A stretch of 64,000 nt of DNA from Pseudopedobacter sp037968815 (GTDB lineage: Bacteria > Bacteroidota > Bacteroidia > Sphingobacteriales > Sphingobacteriaceae). The translations under genes were made by a program, and so were the position numbers. The notes beneath the pieces are model-generated. The model worked only from the letters and a program-made list of their open reading frames with translations. It ran no database searches and was not told where the DNA came from. The stretch's first letter is position 1; each line of letters begins with the position of its first letter. The stretch covers positions 86,616-150,615 of the forward strand of contig JBBKWF010000019.1 of the NCBI GenBank assembly GCA_037968815.1, written 5' to 3'. Shown piece after piece: positions 25,819-34,899 of this stretch.

Positions 25819-28800
25819 ATGAAATTATACTTCAATAAATTTTACAAAACTGTTACCTCAATAAGCGTTCTAGTGCTATTGGTGTTTGGCTTATCGTCCT
25901 CTGTGAAGGCACAATATTTTGGTCAAAACAAGGTAAGGTATAAGAATTTGGACTTTAAGGTTTACGAAACTCCACACTTTAACCTTTACTATTATACCAA
26001 AAACGATAGTTTAATTAAGGCTTTTGCTAAAGAAAGTGAAGCTTGGTACTCTATGCACCAACAGGTTTTTAGAGATACTTTTAGAACACCTAATCCAATT
26101 ATTTTATATGGAAATGCTCCTGAATTTCAGCAGACTACAGTCATTAATGGAGATATTGGTGTAGGTACAGGTGGAGTTACAGAAGGGCTCAAAAACAGAG
26201 TTATAATGCCTTTACAGGAAATCAACTCGCAAACCCGTCACGTATTAGGTCATGAACTTGTTCATGCTTTCCAATACCATTCATTAATTGAGGGCGACTC
26301 TACCCAGTTAGAAAATATTGGTAATTTACCTTTATGGATGATTGAAGGTATGGCCGAATATCTTTCTTTAGGAAAGGTGGATGCAAATACAGCAATGTGG
26401 ATGCGTGATGCTGTTTTAAATAAAGACATACCTACTTTAAACGATTTAACTACCAATAGTAAGTACTTTCCTTACCGTTACGGACAGGCATTTTGGGCTT
26501 TCATTGGTTCTACTTACGGAGATAGCACCATATTCCCGTTTTTTAAAGCTACCGCCAAATATGGCTATCAAATGGCAATCCGACGTACTTTTGGTTATGA
26601 TGATAAAACACTTTCCACTTTATGGAAAAGCTCTTTAGAAAACACCTATAAGCCATATTTAAAAGATATTGAGCAGAAACCTATAGGCTTTAGTATAGCT
26701 GATACAACCAACGCCGGAGAAATGAACGTTGCGCCAGCCATCAGCCCAGACGGAAAGTATTTAGCTTATCTATCAGAACGGGATGTCTTCTCAATTGATC
26801 TTTATTTAGCAGATGCCAAAACGGGTAAAATTATTCGAAAGCTGACCTCAAAAATTAGCAACAGCCATATTGATGAATTTAATTTTATTGAATCTGCGGG
26901 TGCATGGTCGCCGGATAGTAAACAATTTGCTTTTAGTGTTTTTGGAAAAGGGCGTAACAACTTAGTAATTGTTGATGTTGCTAATGGTAAAACACTGTTA
27001 AATAAAGGAATGGATTTGGTTGAGCAGTTTGGTAACCTAACTTGGTCGCCAGATGGGGTCAACATTGCCTTTTCTGGATTAAAAGATGGGCAAAGTGATG
27101 TGTTTAGTTATAACATTAACACACAAAAAGTAACACAGTTAACTAACGATAGGTTTACTAATTACCAGCCTTCTTACTCTAACAACGGTAAAAAAATTAT
27201 TTTCTCTACAGATAGAATGAGTTCTGTTAGTGAGAATATGAGGTCAACAATTCCTATGGGAATGGCTATTTTAGATTTAGAAAGTCAAAAAATCACTAAC
27301 GTTAATGTGTTTCCAGGTGCTAATAATTTTAATGCACTTTTTGCAGATAATGATACCAATATCTACTTTTTATCAAACAAAGATGGTTTCAGAAACCTTT
27401 ATCGTTACAATCTGGAAAGCACAAAAACAGAACAACTTACAGACTACTTTACGGGCATCAGCGGAATTACAGAAAACTCGCCTGCTCTAAGTATCTCCAA
27501 CAATAATGATATTGTTTACTCTTACTATCGTTCGCAACGATATACTCTATACAATGCTAAAAGCAGTGAGTTTACACCGAAAGTTGTAAATAGCCAGACA
27601 ATTGATTTAACGGCAGCTACTTTGCCTCCATTAGGTTCTGTAGGTGTAGATATTGTTAATAAAAACTTGGAGAATTTTATGGCTTATGATGATTTGCCAA
27701 CTGACTCTGTAAAAGTAATACCTTTTAAATCTAAATTTAAGTTAGATTATATTGCAAACACAGGCGCTGGAGTGTCTACAAGTCGTTTTGGCACAGGTTT
27801 ATCTGGAGGTGTACAAGCAATTTTTAGTGATATTTTAAGTAGAAATCAGATTTTTGCTGCTGCAACAGTTAACGGAGAAATTTACGATGCAGGCGCACAA
27901 ATTGCTTATGTAAACCAAGAAAGCAGATGGAGCTGGGGTGGTGCAGTTTCGCATATTCCTTACCAGTTTGGCACCTATGGTTACGATGCTAATGCAACTA
28001 CACCAGAATATGGTACGCCAGCAGTTGAGCAGTATATTGATTTAATTAGGATTTTCGAAGAATCTGTACAAGGCTTTACCTCCTACCCTTTTAACAGAAT
28101 TACCAGAATGGAGTTTGGTTTGGGTGCTTCTCATTACTCGTATAGAGTTGATAGATACAGTACCTATTATGACCAACTTACTTATTACCCAATTTATCAA
28201 GATAAAAGAAAAGTTTCTTTAGATGAGTTTAATAATAGCAACAGCACTAACACGAGTGGCTATAGCAATTATAGGCTAGAACCATATACCATTTTTCAAC
28301 TTAGTTCAGCTTTAGTTGGTGACAATTCTGTTTCGGGTATAGCTTCTCCTTTAGATGGATATCGTTATAAAATTGGTCTTGAACAATATTTTGGAACTTA
28401 TACTTATACCGCTCCAACTATTGATTTAAGAAGATATGTTAGAACAAAACCAGTAACCTTTGCTGGTAGAATTTATGGTTATGGACGTTTAGGCGATACT
28501 AATAATCAGCTTTACCCAATCTTTATAGGTTACCCTTACTTAATTAGAGGTTATGAGGCTAATAGCTTTTATAATGATAATGGAGGCGTAAGCACATCTT
28601 CTAATGGCTTCAATATTGATCAATTAATAGGTAATAGAATTGCAGTTGTAAACTTTGAAGTACGTTTACCTTTTACTGGTCCAGAGAAACTATCAGTAAT
28701 TCCATCTAAGTTTTTGTTTTCTGAATTGAATTTGTTTTTTGATGCAGGTTTAGCTTGGGATAAAGGGCAAACAGTAGACTTTAGTCGTAAAGGACCTCCA

Positions 28801-28983
28801 GAAGATCCTTCATCAACTTCGGGTTTTGATACAAATGTAAAAGTACCAGCATATAGCGCAGGTATTTCTGCAAGGGTAAATGTGTTTGGTTATTTTGTTT
28901 TAGAACCATATATGGCGTTTCCTTTTAATCGTAAGGATGTTAAAAAACCAGTTTTCGGTTTAGCTTTCTCTCCAGGGTGGTAA
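25819..28983 (+). CDS. Exported protein: HExxH peptidase-like domain, TolB-type propeller, Omp85-like C-terminus
   Basis: 1054 residues from the ATG at 25819. The open frame extends back to a TTG at 25765, but the signal peptide (TVTSISVLVLLVFGLSSSVKA) begins properly only at this ATG. A gluzincin-like domain has HELVH at 145-149 and a downstream IEGMAEYLS that would supply the third zinc ligand. Then come WD40/TolB-like repeats (APAISPDGKYLAYLSERD, WSPDSKQFAFSV, WSPDGVNIAFS). The C-terminal ~350 residues look like a surface-antigen/Omp85 barrel, ending with a hydrophobic alternating strand (VFGLAFSPGW). Known in Bacteroidota as an uncharacterised protein type. It may be an outer-membrane anchored protease or assembly factor. 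It follows the PBP1A gene closely. Confidence 0.83.
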   Translation: MKLYFNKFYKTVTSISVLVLLVFGLSSSVKAQYFGQNKVRYKNLDFKVYETPHFNLYYYTKNDSLIKAFAKESEAWYSMHQQVFRDTFRTPNPIILYGNAPEFQQTTVINGDIGVGTGGVTEGLKNRVIMPLQEINSQTRHVLGHELVHAFQYHSLIEGDSTQLENIGNLPLWMIEGMAEYLSLGKVDANTAMWMRDAVLNKDIPTLNDLTTNSKYFPYRYGQAFWAFIGSTYGDSTIFPFFKATAKYGYQMAIRRTFGYDDKTLSTLWKSSLENTYKPYLKDIEQKPIGFSIADTTNAGEMNVAPAISPDGKYLAYLSERDVFSIDLYLADAKTGKIIRKLTSKISNSHIDEFNFIESAGAWSPDSKQFAFSVFGKGRNNLVIVDVANGKTLLNKGMDLVEQFGNLTWSPDGVNIAFSGLKDGQSDVFSYNINTQKVTQLTNDRFTNYQPSYSNNGKKIIFSTDRMSSVSENMRSTIPMGMAILDLESQKITNVNVFPGANNFNALFADNDTNIYFLSNKDGFRNLYRYNLESTKTEQLTDYFTGISGITENSPALSISNNNDIVYSYYRSQRYTLYNAKSSEFTPKVVNSQTIDLTAATLPPLGSVGVDIVNKNLENFMAYDDLPTDSVKVIPFKSKFKLDYIANTGAGVSTSRFGTGLSGGVQAIFSDILSRNQIFAAATVNGEIYDAGAQIAYVNQESRWSWGGAVSHIPYQFGTYGYDANATTPEYGTPAVEQYIDLIRIFEESVQGFTSYPFNRITRMEFGLGASHYSYRVDRYSTYYDQLTYYPIYQDKRKVSLDEFNNSNSTNTSGYSNYRLEPYTIFQLSSALVGDNSVSGIASPLDGYRYKIGLEQYFGTYTYTAPTIDLRRYVRTKPVTFAGRIYGYGRLGDTNNQLYPIFIGYPYLIRGYEANSFYNDNGGVSTSSNGFNIDQLIGNRIAVVNFEVRLPFTGPEKLSVIPSKFLFSELNLFFDAGLAWDKGQTVDFSRKGPPEDPSSTSGFDTNVKVPAYSAGISARVNVFGYFVLEPYMAFPFNRKDVKKPVFGLAFSPGW

Positions 28984-29027
28984 AAACTAGTAACAACATA
29001 ATCTCGTTTATAAATAAAATATAAATT

Positions 29028-29543
29028 ATGAAAAGTTTAAAATATATAGCAATGTGTGCTTTGGCGATTACAACGCTAAGTTCTTGCGGACAGTCAAAAG
29101 ATAATCCCACGGATAACGTAAGTTCTTTGGAAGAGAAAAAAGGGATGTTCCCTATTGAAAAATCAGAATCGCAATGGAGAGAAATCTTAGGTCCTCAAGC
29201 TTTTGAAATAATGGTAAAAGAAGGTACCGAGCCCGCTTTTAAAAATGCCTATTACAATAATAAAGAAAAAGGTATTTATGTGAGTATGGCAACTGGCGAA
29301 CCATTATTTAGCTCAGAAGACAAATTTGACTCTGGCACAGGATGGCCTAGCTTTAGCAAACCTATTAATGAAAAGGCAATCATCTGGACAAAAGATACTT
29401 CTTACGGAATGACTCGTGATGAGATTATCGAAGCTAAAACAGGTTTACATTTAGGTCATGTTTTTAACGATGGCCCTGGCCCAACAGGTTTAAGGTATTG
29501 TATCAACTCTGCAGCGCTTAAGTTTGTACCTGAGAAACCATAA
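29028..29543 (+). CDS. msrB: Lipoprotein peptide-methionine (R)-S-oxide reductase, zinc-free type
   Basis: 171 residues. A lipobox (TTLSSC, Cys20) indicates an outer-membrane or periplasmic lipoprotein. The MsrB domain is complete: FDSGTGWPSF, HLGHVFNDGP, and catalytic Cys158 in LRYCINSAALKF. Both CxxC pairs that bind zinc in most MsrB proteins are absent: the first position reads GIYVSMATGEPLF, and the segment before HLGHVF has none. This is the zinc-less class. It repairs oxidised methionine in the envelope using an external thiol donor. A bidirectional terminator follows. Confidence 0.93.
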   Translation: MKSLKYIAMCALAITTLSSCGQSKDNPTDNVSSLEEKKGMFPIEKSESQWREILGPQAFEIMVKEGTEPAFKNAYYNNKEKGIYVSMATGEPLFSSEDKFDSGTGWPSFSKPINEKAIIWTKDTSYGMTRDEIIEAKTGLHLGHVFNDGPGPTGLRYCINSAALKFVPEKP

Positions 29544-29545
29544 AA

Positions 29546-29586
29546 TATAAGGGACTATATTTAAATTATAAATATAGTCCCTTATA
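29546..29586. terminator. Bidirectional terminator between msrB and the PUL
   Basis: A perfect 17-bp stem (29546-29562 with 29570-29586) with the core AAGGGACTATATTT and a 7-base loop. It separates the convergent msrB and GH20 genes and marks the downstream end of the PUL. Confidence 0.85.
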
Positions 29587-29652
29587 TAAAAATTCAAAAA
29601 ACAGAATTATAGCATCCTTGAAAATTTGGAGCTATTCTTCTTCAAATCCACT

Positions 29653-31719
29653 TCAGTCCTGAGTACTTTTTAATAGCTTTTTTGTTGCTTTAATAAGTAC
29701 AGTAACCTCAACGTTTCCTTGAGGTTTAACCATAAGGTTAAGTTCTTCTTCTTTTTTCAAGTAATCATTAGCCGTCATTATTGATTTCCTTTTTAACTTA
29801 TTAGCTGACTTTAAAAGTAAGTAGTCTACTAATTCTGTGCCCATTACTGAAAGTTTAGCTAAGTTTTCAGACATCGGAGTTGCTTCTCTTACTGCAGGAG
29901 CAAGTTTCATAGTTTCTAATAATTTTGGGTGATTATCAATCCATATTTGATATTGTGATTTTATTTTATGGCCAAGTTCTGTGTTCGGAGTTTTTAAGAA
30001 GTCATCAATCATCCAAGAGAACTCTCTAGCAATCTTACTATCAGGCCTTGCTACATCAGCAATCATTGTTAAAGGAGTGCGGGTGTAATAGATGATTCCC
30101 TGCTTTCTTCTAGAAAGCTTTTTCATTGGCTCTACCACATCAATGAAAGTTTTTAGAGCTGTAATGTCATTACCATTAGCTAAACGTTTTAACATCACTT
30201 CATGGTTTTTATTATGGCTGATTCCGAGATACTCTAACTTATTACTAACCACTTCAAGTCTTCTGTACATATCTTTTACATCTCTAACTTCACGTGGAGA
30301 CCATAATCTCTCGGCGATTGCTGCTGTAAAAGGCCAAGTTCTAGAGTCTATTGTTTCTGCCGTAACAAGTTCGGCCCACATAGCCGATTCACCTCCATAA
30401 ACATTTTCTAGCTGACTAGGTGTTAAGTCATCGCTTTCCGCTAGTGGTTCGTTTAAATAATACTCTTCGGCTGTGTACAATAAATCAACATAAAAGCCAG
30501 ACGAAATAATAACAGGATATCCTTTTTTTGCAGCTTCATTTAAAGATTTTTTACCTCTCCAAGAGTGGATCATGATATCTTTAGAAACTCCTGGTTCAAG
30601 AATCTCATCCCAGCCCATCATTTTTCTATTATATTTTGTCAATATTTTTTGCAACTTTCCATTAAAATAAGTTTGCAACTCCATATTACTTTTTAAATCA
30701 TGAGTCTTCTTAAACTCTTGTATTTTAGCATTATTATCCCATTGCACTCCCCTATTTTCATCTCCTCCAATATGGATATATTCATCTGGGAAAATTTTAG
30801 TCATTTCTGATATAAATGCATCAATAAATGGATAAAGTTTCTCATTAGTTGGGTCCATTGTGGGTGCAGGTTCGAAATGGCTATATTCAGTTTCAATTTC
30901 ATAAGTTCCTGGTGCACTTGCATATTCTGGATAACCTGGGAACCAAGATGAAGCATGACCGGGCATATCAAATTCAGGTACTACTCTTACCCCTCTATCA
31001 GTGGCGTATTTCACAATATCTTTTAACTGTGCTTGTGTAAAGTATTTACCATTTGATCCTTTTTCATGCAATAAAGGATGGGCTTTACTTTCTACTCTAA
31101 ACCCTTGATCATCGGTTAAGTGTAAATGAAGCACATTCATTTTTAGCGCTAACATGGCATCAATATTTCTGATGATTACTTCATATGGAATCCAATGTCT
31201 CACCACATCTATCATCAAGCCTCTCCAAGGAAATCTTGGACTGTCTTTTATAGAAACATGTGGAAAATAAAAACCATTTTCATCGGCTTCTAACAACTGT
31301 AGCAGGGTTTCTAAACCATACATAGCACCAATATCTGTTACAGCAGAAATTTTAATCTGGTTGTTATCAATATCTAATTGGTACGATTCGTCCTCTTTTA
31401 ATTTAATCTCCCCAGGTCTTTGCACTTGAATTTGTAGTAACGCTTTTTTGTCATTATCAAAGCCTGTTATTTGATCTTGGGTAAACCATAAAATAGTCTG
31501 CTCATCTAGTCTCCTCAAAAACCTGGTTGCTGATTTGTAAAACCTCTGATCTGGTTTCCCTTGTATTGCTAATCTAAAACTACTATCAATACGCAGTTTA
31601 CCATTATTGACTTTTAATTGCTGAGGAACAGGCATTAAGTCTAATGTCTGTTTAGGTTGTGCAAAACTGGATTGCGCAACTAATAATAATACTCCGATAA
31701 AAAAACTGATCTTCTTCAT
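29653..31719 (-). CDS. GH20 beta-N-acetylhexosaminidase
   Basis: 688 residues from the ATG at 31719; the open frame runs 13 codons further but the signal peptide (KKISFFIGVLLLVAQSSFAQ) starts here. A GH20b-type N-terminal domain precedes the catalytic barrel: HLHLTDDQGFR, VPEFDMPGHASSW and HIGGDE, whose Asp-Glu pair is the substrate-assisted catalytic couple, then MWAELVTAE. It should remove terminal beta-GlcNAc/GalNAc from glycans in the periplasm or on the surface. It is the last gene of the PUL, 116 bases after the third BNR gene. The C-terminal ~150 residues are helical and unassigned. Confidence 0.95.
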   Translation of the reverse strand: MKKISFFIGVLLLVAQSSFAQPKQTLDLMPVPQQLKVNNGKLRIDSSFRLAIQGKPDQRFYKSATRFLRRLDEQTILWFTQDQITGFDNDKKALLQIQVQRPGEIKLKEDESYQLDIDNNQIKISAVTDIGAMYGLETLLQLLEADENGFYFPHVSIKDSPRFPWRGLMIDVVRHWIPYEVIIRNIDAMLALKMNVLHLHLTDDQGFRVESKAHPLLHEKGSNGKYFTQAQLKDIVKYATDRGVRVVPEFDMPGHASSWFPGYPEYASAPGTYEIETEYSHFEPAPTMDPTNEKLYPFIDAFISEMTKIFPDEYIHIGGDENRGVQWDNNAKIQEFKKTHDLKSNMELQTYFNGKLQKILTKYNRKMMGWDEILEPGVSKDIMIHSWRGKKSLNEAAKKGYPVIISSGFYVDLLYTAEEYYLNEPLAESDDLTPSQLENVYGGESAMWAELVTAETIDSRTWPFTAAIAERLWSPREVRDVKDMYRRLEVVSNKLEYLGISHNKNHEVMLKRLANGNDITALKTFIDVVEPMKKLSRRKQGIIYYTRTPLTMIADVARPDSKIAREFSWMIDDFLKTPNTELGHKIKSQYQIWIDNHPKLLETMKLAPAVREATPMSENLAKLSVMGTELVDYLLLKSANKLKRKSIMTANDYLKKEEELNLMVKPQGNVEVTVLIKATKKLLKSTQD

Positions 31720-31835
31720 TAATTTATAATTGTTTACATTCTTAATATCCAAAATCACTTTCTAGTACATCAACCTCCTTTTAATAGTTGATGGATTAGA
31801 AGATAGTTAGAGAAATTGATTTTAGAACTGGTATA

Positions 31836-33035
31836 TTATTGAGTGATTATCTCGATTGATTCTTTAAAAAGTTTTTTATAATTTTTTAATCTATGAAAAG
31901 TTAAAAAATTAGCGTCGTGATAATTTTTTGCGCTTTTATTTTCATAGTCGTAAGCAGTTCGTGAAACGTAAAGAATATCCTTTCCATCAAACTCCCAGTC
32001 TAGATAATTAAAACCATGTTTTTTAGTATCCGTATGTTGCAAAAGGATCTGGTGTACTTCCCATTTTTTTAAATCTTTAGACGATACAAAAGCTTGAGTA
32101 TTTCTAATTTTATCTAATTGTACTTTGCCTCTATAAGCTTCAGGGACATAATTAACAATCGCTAAGTAACGTTCAGTCTTTTCATCAAACCTGATGGTAA
32201 ACTTTTTACCTCCACCAGGGAAATTAATAAAATCTTCATTTTTATTAAATGTAGAAGTTAAACCGTCCGCTGAAACATTTACAACAGCTGCCAATTCATT
32301 ATATTTATCTTTTGGTTGATGTACCCTTAAAATATTAACAATATTTTTATCCCGTGTTACAACAGCGTTACCCTCTATCCAAGCTCTGAAATCTCCATTT
32401 AAATAGGTAGAATCATAACGAAGCGTATTAGTGCTCCTCCAATTCGATGCATCTAACAAATCAGCATCATCTTTTATAGACATCATAAATGTACCGTACC
32501 TGAAACCCCATTTCTTAATTTCTCCGTCAGCTCTTTCCATGGCTCGCCATAAATAACCATTATTAGAAACGATTGGCATTGGTGCGCAGTGAAACTCCCC
32601 TTCCAACAACAAACCAGATTTAGCGTCCACGGGTTTTGTCCAAGTATATCCACCATCTATAGATCTTTTTATCACTACGTTTCCATGATGCTTATCGGTA
32701 CCCATGATATAAAGGTTTTTATTATGTACGAATGGCTTTGACCAAAACTGTCCATTAAGTACTGCTATTTCTTTCCATTTTTCCCCTTTATTGGTTGATA
32801 AAAAAACTTTAGAAACTGCTGATGAAAACTCTGTAGATCCTTTGCCAAACAAATCATGTGTGGCTATATAATTTCCATTCGGTAAAATGCAGATACCCGG
32901 TGAACCGATATATTGCTCTGTATCGACATCTTGATAGTCTATAACAGTACCCGGAACGCCTTTAAATTTTTCTTTCTGAGCGAGAGCTACAGAAGAGATT
33001 ATACATAGAAGTGACATCAGAAAAGTCTTTGACAT
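31836..33035 (-). CDS. BNR-propeller sialidase-like glycosidase (copy 3)
   Basis: 399 residues with a signal peptide ending VALAQ. Asp-box-like turns are visible (STNKGEKWKE, SIDGGYTWTKP), as is the WIEGNAVVTRDKNIVNILR segment, which resembles the Glu and second Arg of GH33 sialidases, and IRNTQAFVSSKDLKKWE around the third Arg. The position of the sialidase FRIP motif reads YIGSPG (42-47), so the first Arg is missing. The C-terminus DILYVSRTAYD ... HDANFLTFHR is shared with the two other BNR proteins of this locus. Exported glycosidase of uncertain specificity. An 85-bp repeat lies directly upstream. Confidence 0.8.
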   Translation of the reverse strand: MSKTFLMSLLCIISSVALAQKEKFKGVPGTVIDYQDVDTEQYIGSPGICILPNGNYIATHDLFGKGSTEFSSAVSKVFLSTNKGEKWKEIAVLNGQFWSKPFVHNKNLYIMGTDKHHGNVVIKRSIDGGYTWTKPVDAKSGLLLEGEFHCAPMPIVSNNGYLWRAMERADGEIKKWGFRYGTFMMSIKDDADLLDASNWRSTNTLRYDSTYLNGDFRAWIEGNAVVTRDKNIVNILRVHQPKDKYNELAAVVNVSADGLTSTFNKNEDFINFPGGGKKFTIRFDEKTERYLAIVNYVPEAYRGKVQLDKIRNTQAFVSSKDLKKWEVHQILLQHTDTKKHGFNYLDWEFDGKDILYVSRTAYDYENKSAKNYHDANFLTFHRLKNYKKLFKESIEIITQ

Positions 33036-33073
33036 ACATTAAGATTTGATAATATAATTCAGAATTTATATTC

Positions 33074-33158
33074 AATTGGCTTTGAAATGCTAAAATAGCG
33101 ACTATGTTTTACCTATAGTTTGTAATAATTAGCTTAAACCTCCTATATATTATCATTT
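33074..33158. repeat. 85-bp dispersed repeat, copy A
   Basis: Aligns without gaps to 54375-54459 with 67 of 85 positions identical by hand count (about 79%). It begins AATTGG and ends TATCATTT in both. Copy A lies 39-123 bases upstream of the BNR gene start, and on the minus strand contains TATTTTAG at 33090-33097, close to a -7 box. Confidence 0.8.
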
Positions 33159-33255
33159 GAGTTAATGTGTTTAGCTTTGATTCCGTTTGTTGAAATTTTG
33201 ACTAGAGACTTTTTTTTAATAAAAAAAAATGAGGAGAGGTTTATATAAGCATGGG

Positions 33256-33286
33256 AAATGGAGAACAATTATCTTGTTCTCCATTT
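33256..33286. terminator. Stem-loop downstream of the DUF3748 gene
   Basis: A perfect 13-bp stem (AAATGGAGAACAA with TTGTTCTCCATTT) and a 5-base loop, 92 bases after the DUF3748 stop. The T tract is weak on the minus strand, so it may be a terminator or an RNA-processing/stability element. The rest of the 33036-33377 gap holds only the 85-bp repeat. Confidence 0.5.
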
Positions 33287-33377
33287 TCTGTATTGACAAT
33301 ATAAAAAAGGCACCCTTTTCTAGCCTTCTGTTTGTTTTGAGCTTTTATTAAAATGAATATATAATAAAGTCACCAAT

Positions 33378-34745
33378 CTATTTTTCTAAAATAAAAATCT
33401 GCAAAAATTCTCCAGATGATCCTTTTATATATTTATTATAAGCGATTTTTGTTCCGTCAGGAGACCATACCACTGCGTCACTTAGTCGCGTATCTTTTGG
33501 ATTATCCGATATTTTCCGTGAAACCCCAGAGTCGATATGAGTTATATATACATCTTTATCAGCGATATAAGCTAAATACTTTCCGTCTGGACTAAAATTG
33601 AAACCGCTTTCTATATTAAATTGATGAAAACTTAGTTGTTTCACTTTCCCTCCATTAGGAGAGACACCAAAGGCATTTATATAACCTAAACTATCTTTAG
33701 ATAGAAAAGCTATCATGCTACCTTCTGGGTTACTACGGAGCCAATGCCTAGGTCCCTTAACACCTTCCTCAAGGTGTGTAATTCTTCTTTGTTTTAAACT
33801 TATAGGCACTTCTAAACGAGAAAAAGCATTACCCTTTTTTGTTTCTGCTTTTAACACACTCAAGTCTTTTGGTAAATCAACTATAAATATATCAGTAACA
33901 GTTTCGCCGGATGCATTTTTAACATTACCCTGAAAAGCAATTGCTCGATGTTGACGTTGTCCGTCGCTTTTCAAATAACCATCATTTCCAATCCAACATT
34001 CATCAAAAGCCTTGTCTATTTCATCAGTATTGAATTTTGGGCTTTCTGTGACATCTGCAATAATCACCGAGAACATTTCACCACTATTATTTTCTAAAGA
34101 ATCATCATCATCCACTTTTACTTCTCCCGGAAACATAATCCCTACAGTTCTTAAATCCTTAATATTTGGATTAGTTTTACTCAACTTTGCGATAACGTCA
34201 TCATTATAAGTATAGCTTAATGCTTCGCCATCTGCACTCCAACCATGGGCATGCGAACCTCCTCTTAATGCACCAACGGTAAATGGAGCATTCACATCTC
34301 TGGCATCCATAAATATAGGTTGCTGTAAATTTTCTATATCAATAGCTACACCTGTTCTTCTCGTAAAATCATACGGTCGATCTTTGTTGGAGTTTCTAAC
34401 TCCATGAATAAAAATCACTCTGTCTTTAACCGGAGAAAATGACACAGCCCCAACGCCAGGGCCGTAGGCAGTTTGGTTTGTGGTCTGATACATCTCTTTT
34501 ATAACACCCGTATTCACATTTACCATTTCTATACTTTTGGTGCTCCCTATTTTACGACCATCATTACGGGTATCATAAGCTAACCAATTTCCGTCTGGTG
34601 AAAAACACTGTGTTGGATTTAAAAGGTGTCCCATCTCCTGATTTGTCAATTGTTTTTCTTGAAAATTCATATTTGACTCCCCTTCCGAAAAACAAGCGTT
34701 AAAAGCAAATAATATTAATAAGCATAGTATTGTTAAAATCTTCAT
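33378..34745 (-). CDS. DUF3748 (YidR-like) beta-propeller lipoprotein
   Basis: 455 residues from the ATG at 34745, chosen because the lipoprotein signal (ILCLLILFAFNAC) begins there; the open frame runs 23 codons further upstream without signal character. WD40/TolB-like blades recur: CFSPDGNWLAYDTRN, FSPVKDRVIFIHG, GWSADGEALSYTYND, NFSPDGKYLAYIADKD and VWSPDGTKIAYNKY. The overall pattern fits DUF3748, a family with E. coli YidR as member and no assigned reaction. Probably a periplasmic or outer-membrane-anchored propeller with a carbohydrate-related role, as suggested only by its place inside the PUL. Confidence 0.78.
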   Translation of the reverse strand: MKILTILCLLILFAFNACFSEGESNMNFQEKQLTNQEMGHLLNPTQCFSPDGNWLAYDTRNDGRKIGSTKSIEMVNVNTGVIKEMYQTTNQTAYGPGVGAVSFSPVKDRVIFIHGVRNSNKDRPYDFTRRTGVAIDIENLQQPIFMDARDVNAPFTVGALRGGSHAHGWSADGEALSYTYNDDVIAKLSKTNPNIKDLRTVGIMFPGEVKVDDDDSLENNSGEMFSVIIADVTESPKFNTDEIDKAFDECWIGNDGYLKSDGQRQHRAIAFQGNVKNASGETVTDIFIVDLPKDLSVLKAETKKGNAFSRLEVPISLKQRRITHLEEGVKGPRHWLRSNPEGSMIAFLSKDSLGYINAFGVSPNGGKVKQLSFHQFNIESGFNFSPDGKYLAYIADKDVYITHIDSGVSRKISDNPKDTRLSDAVVWSPDGTKIAYNKYIKGSSGEFLQIFILEK

Positions 34746-34899
34746 GGGAAAATTTAAAGCAATTATAATATTTTTAAAATTGTTCTTTTTCGTCTTATGA
34801 GTTAAGAAAGTCATGAATATCTTTAGTTAAGTTTATTGAGGTTTTAGAATGGAAGTATCTTTTTCTAACGTAAATGAAGTGTTAAACATTTACCTTATG

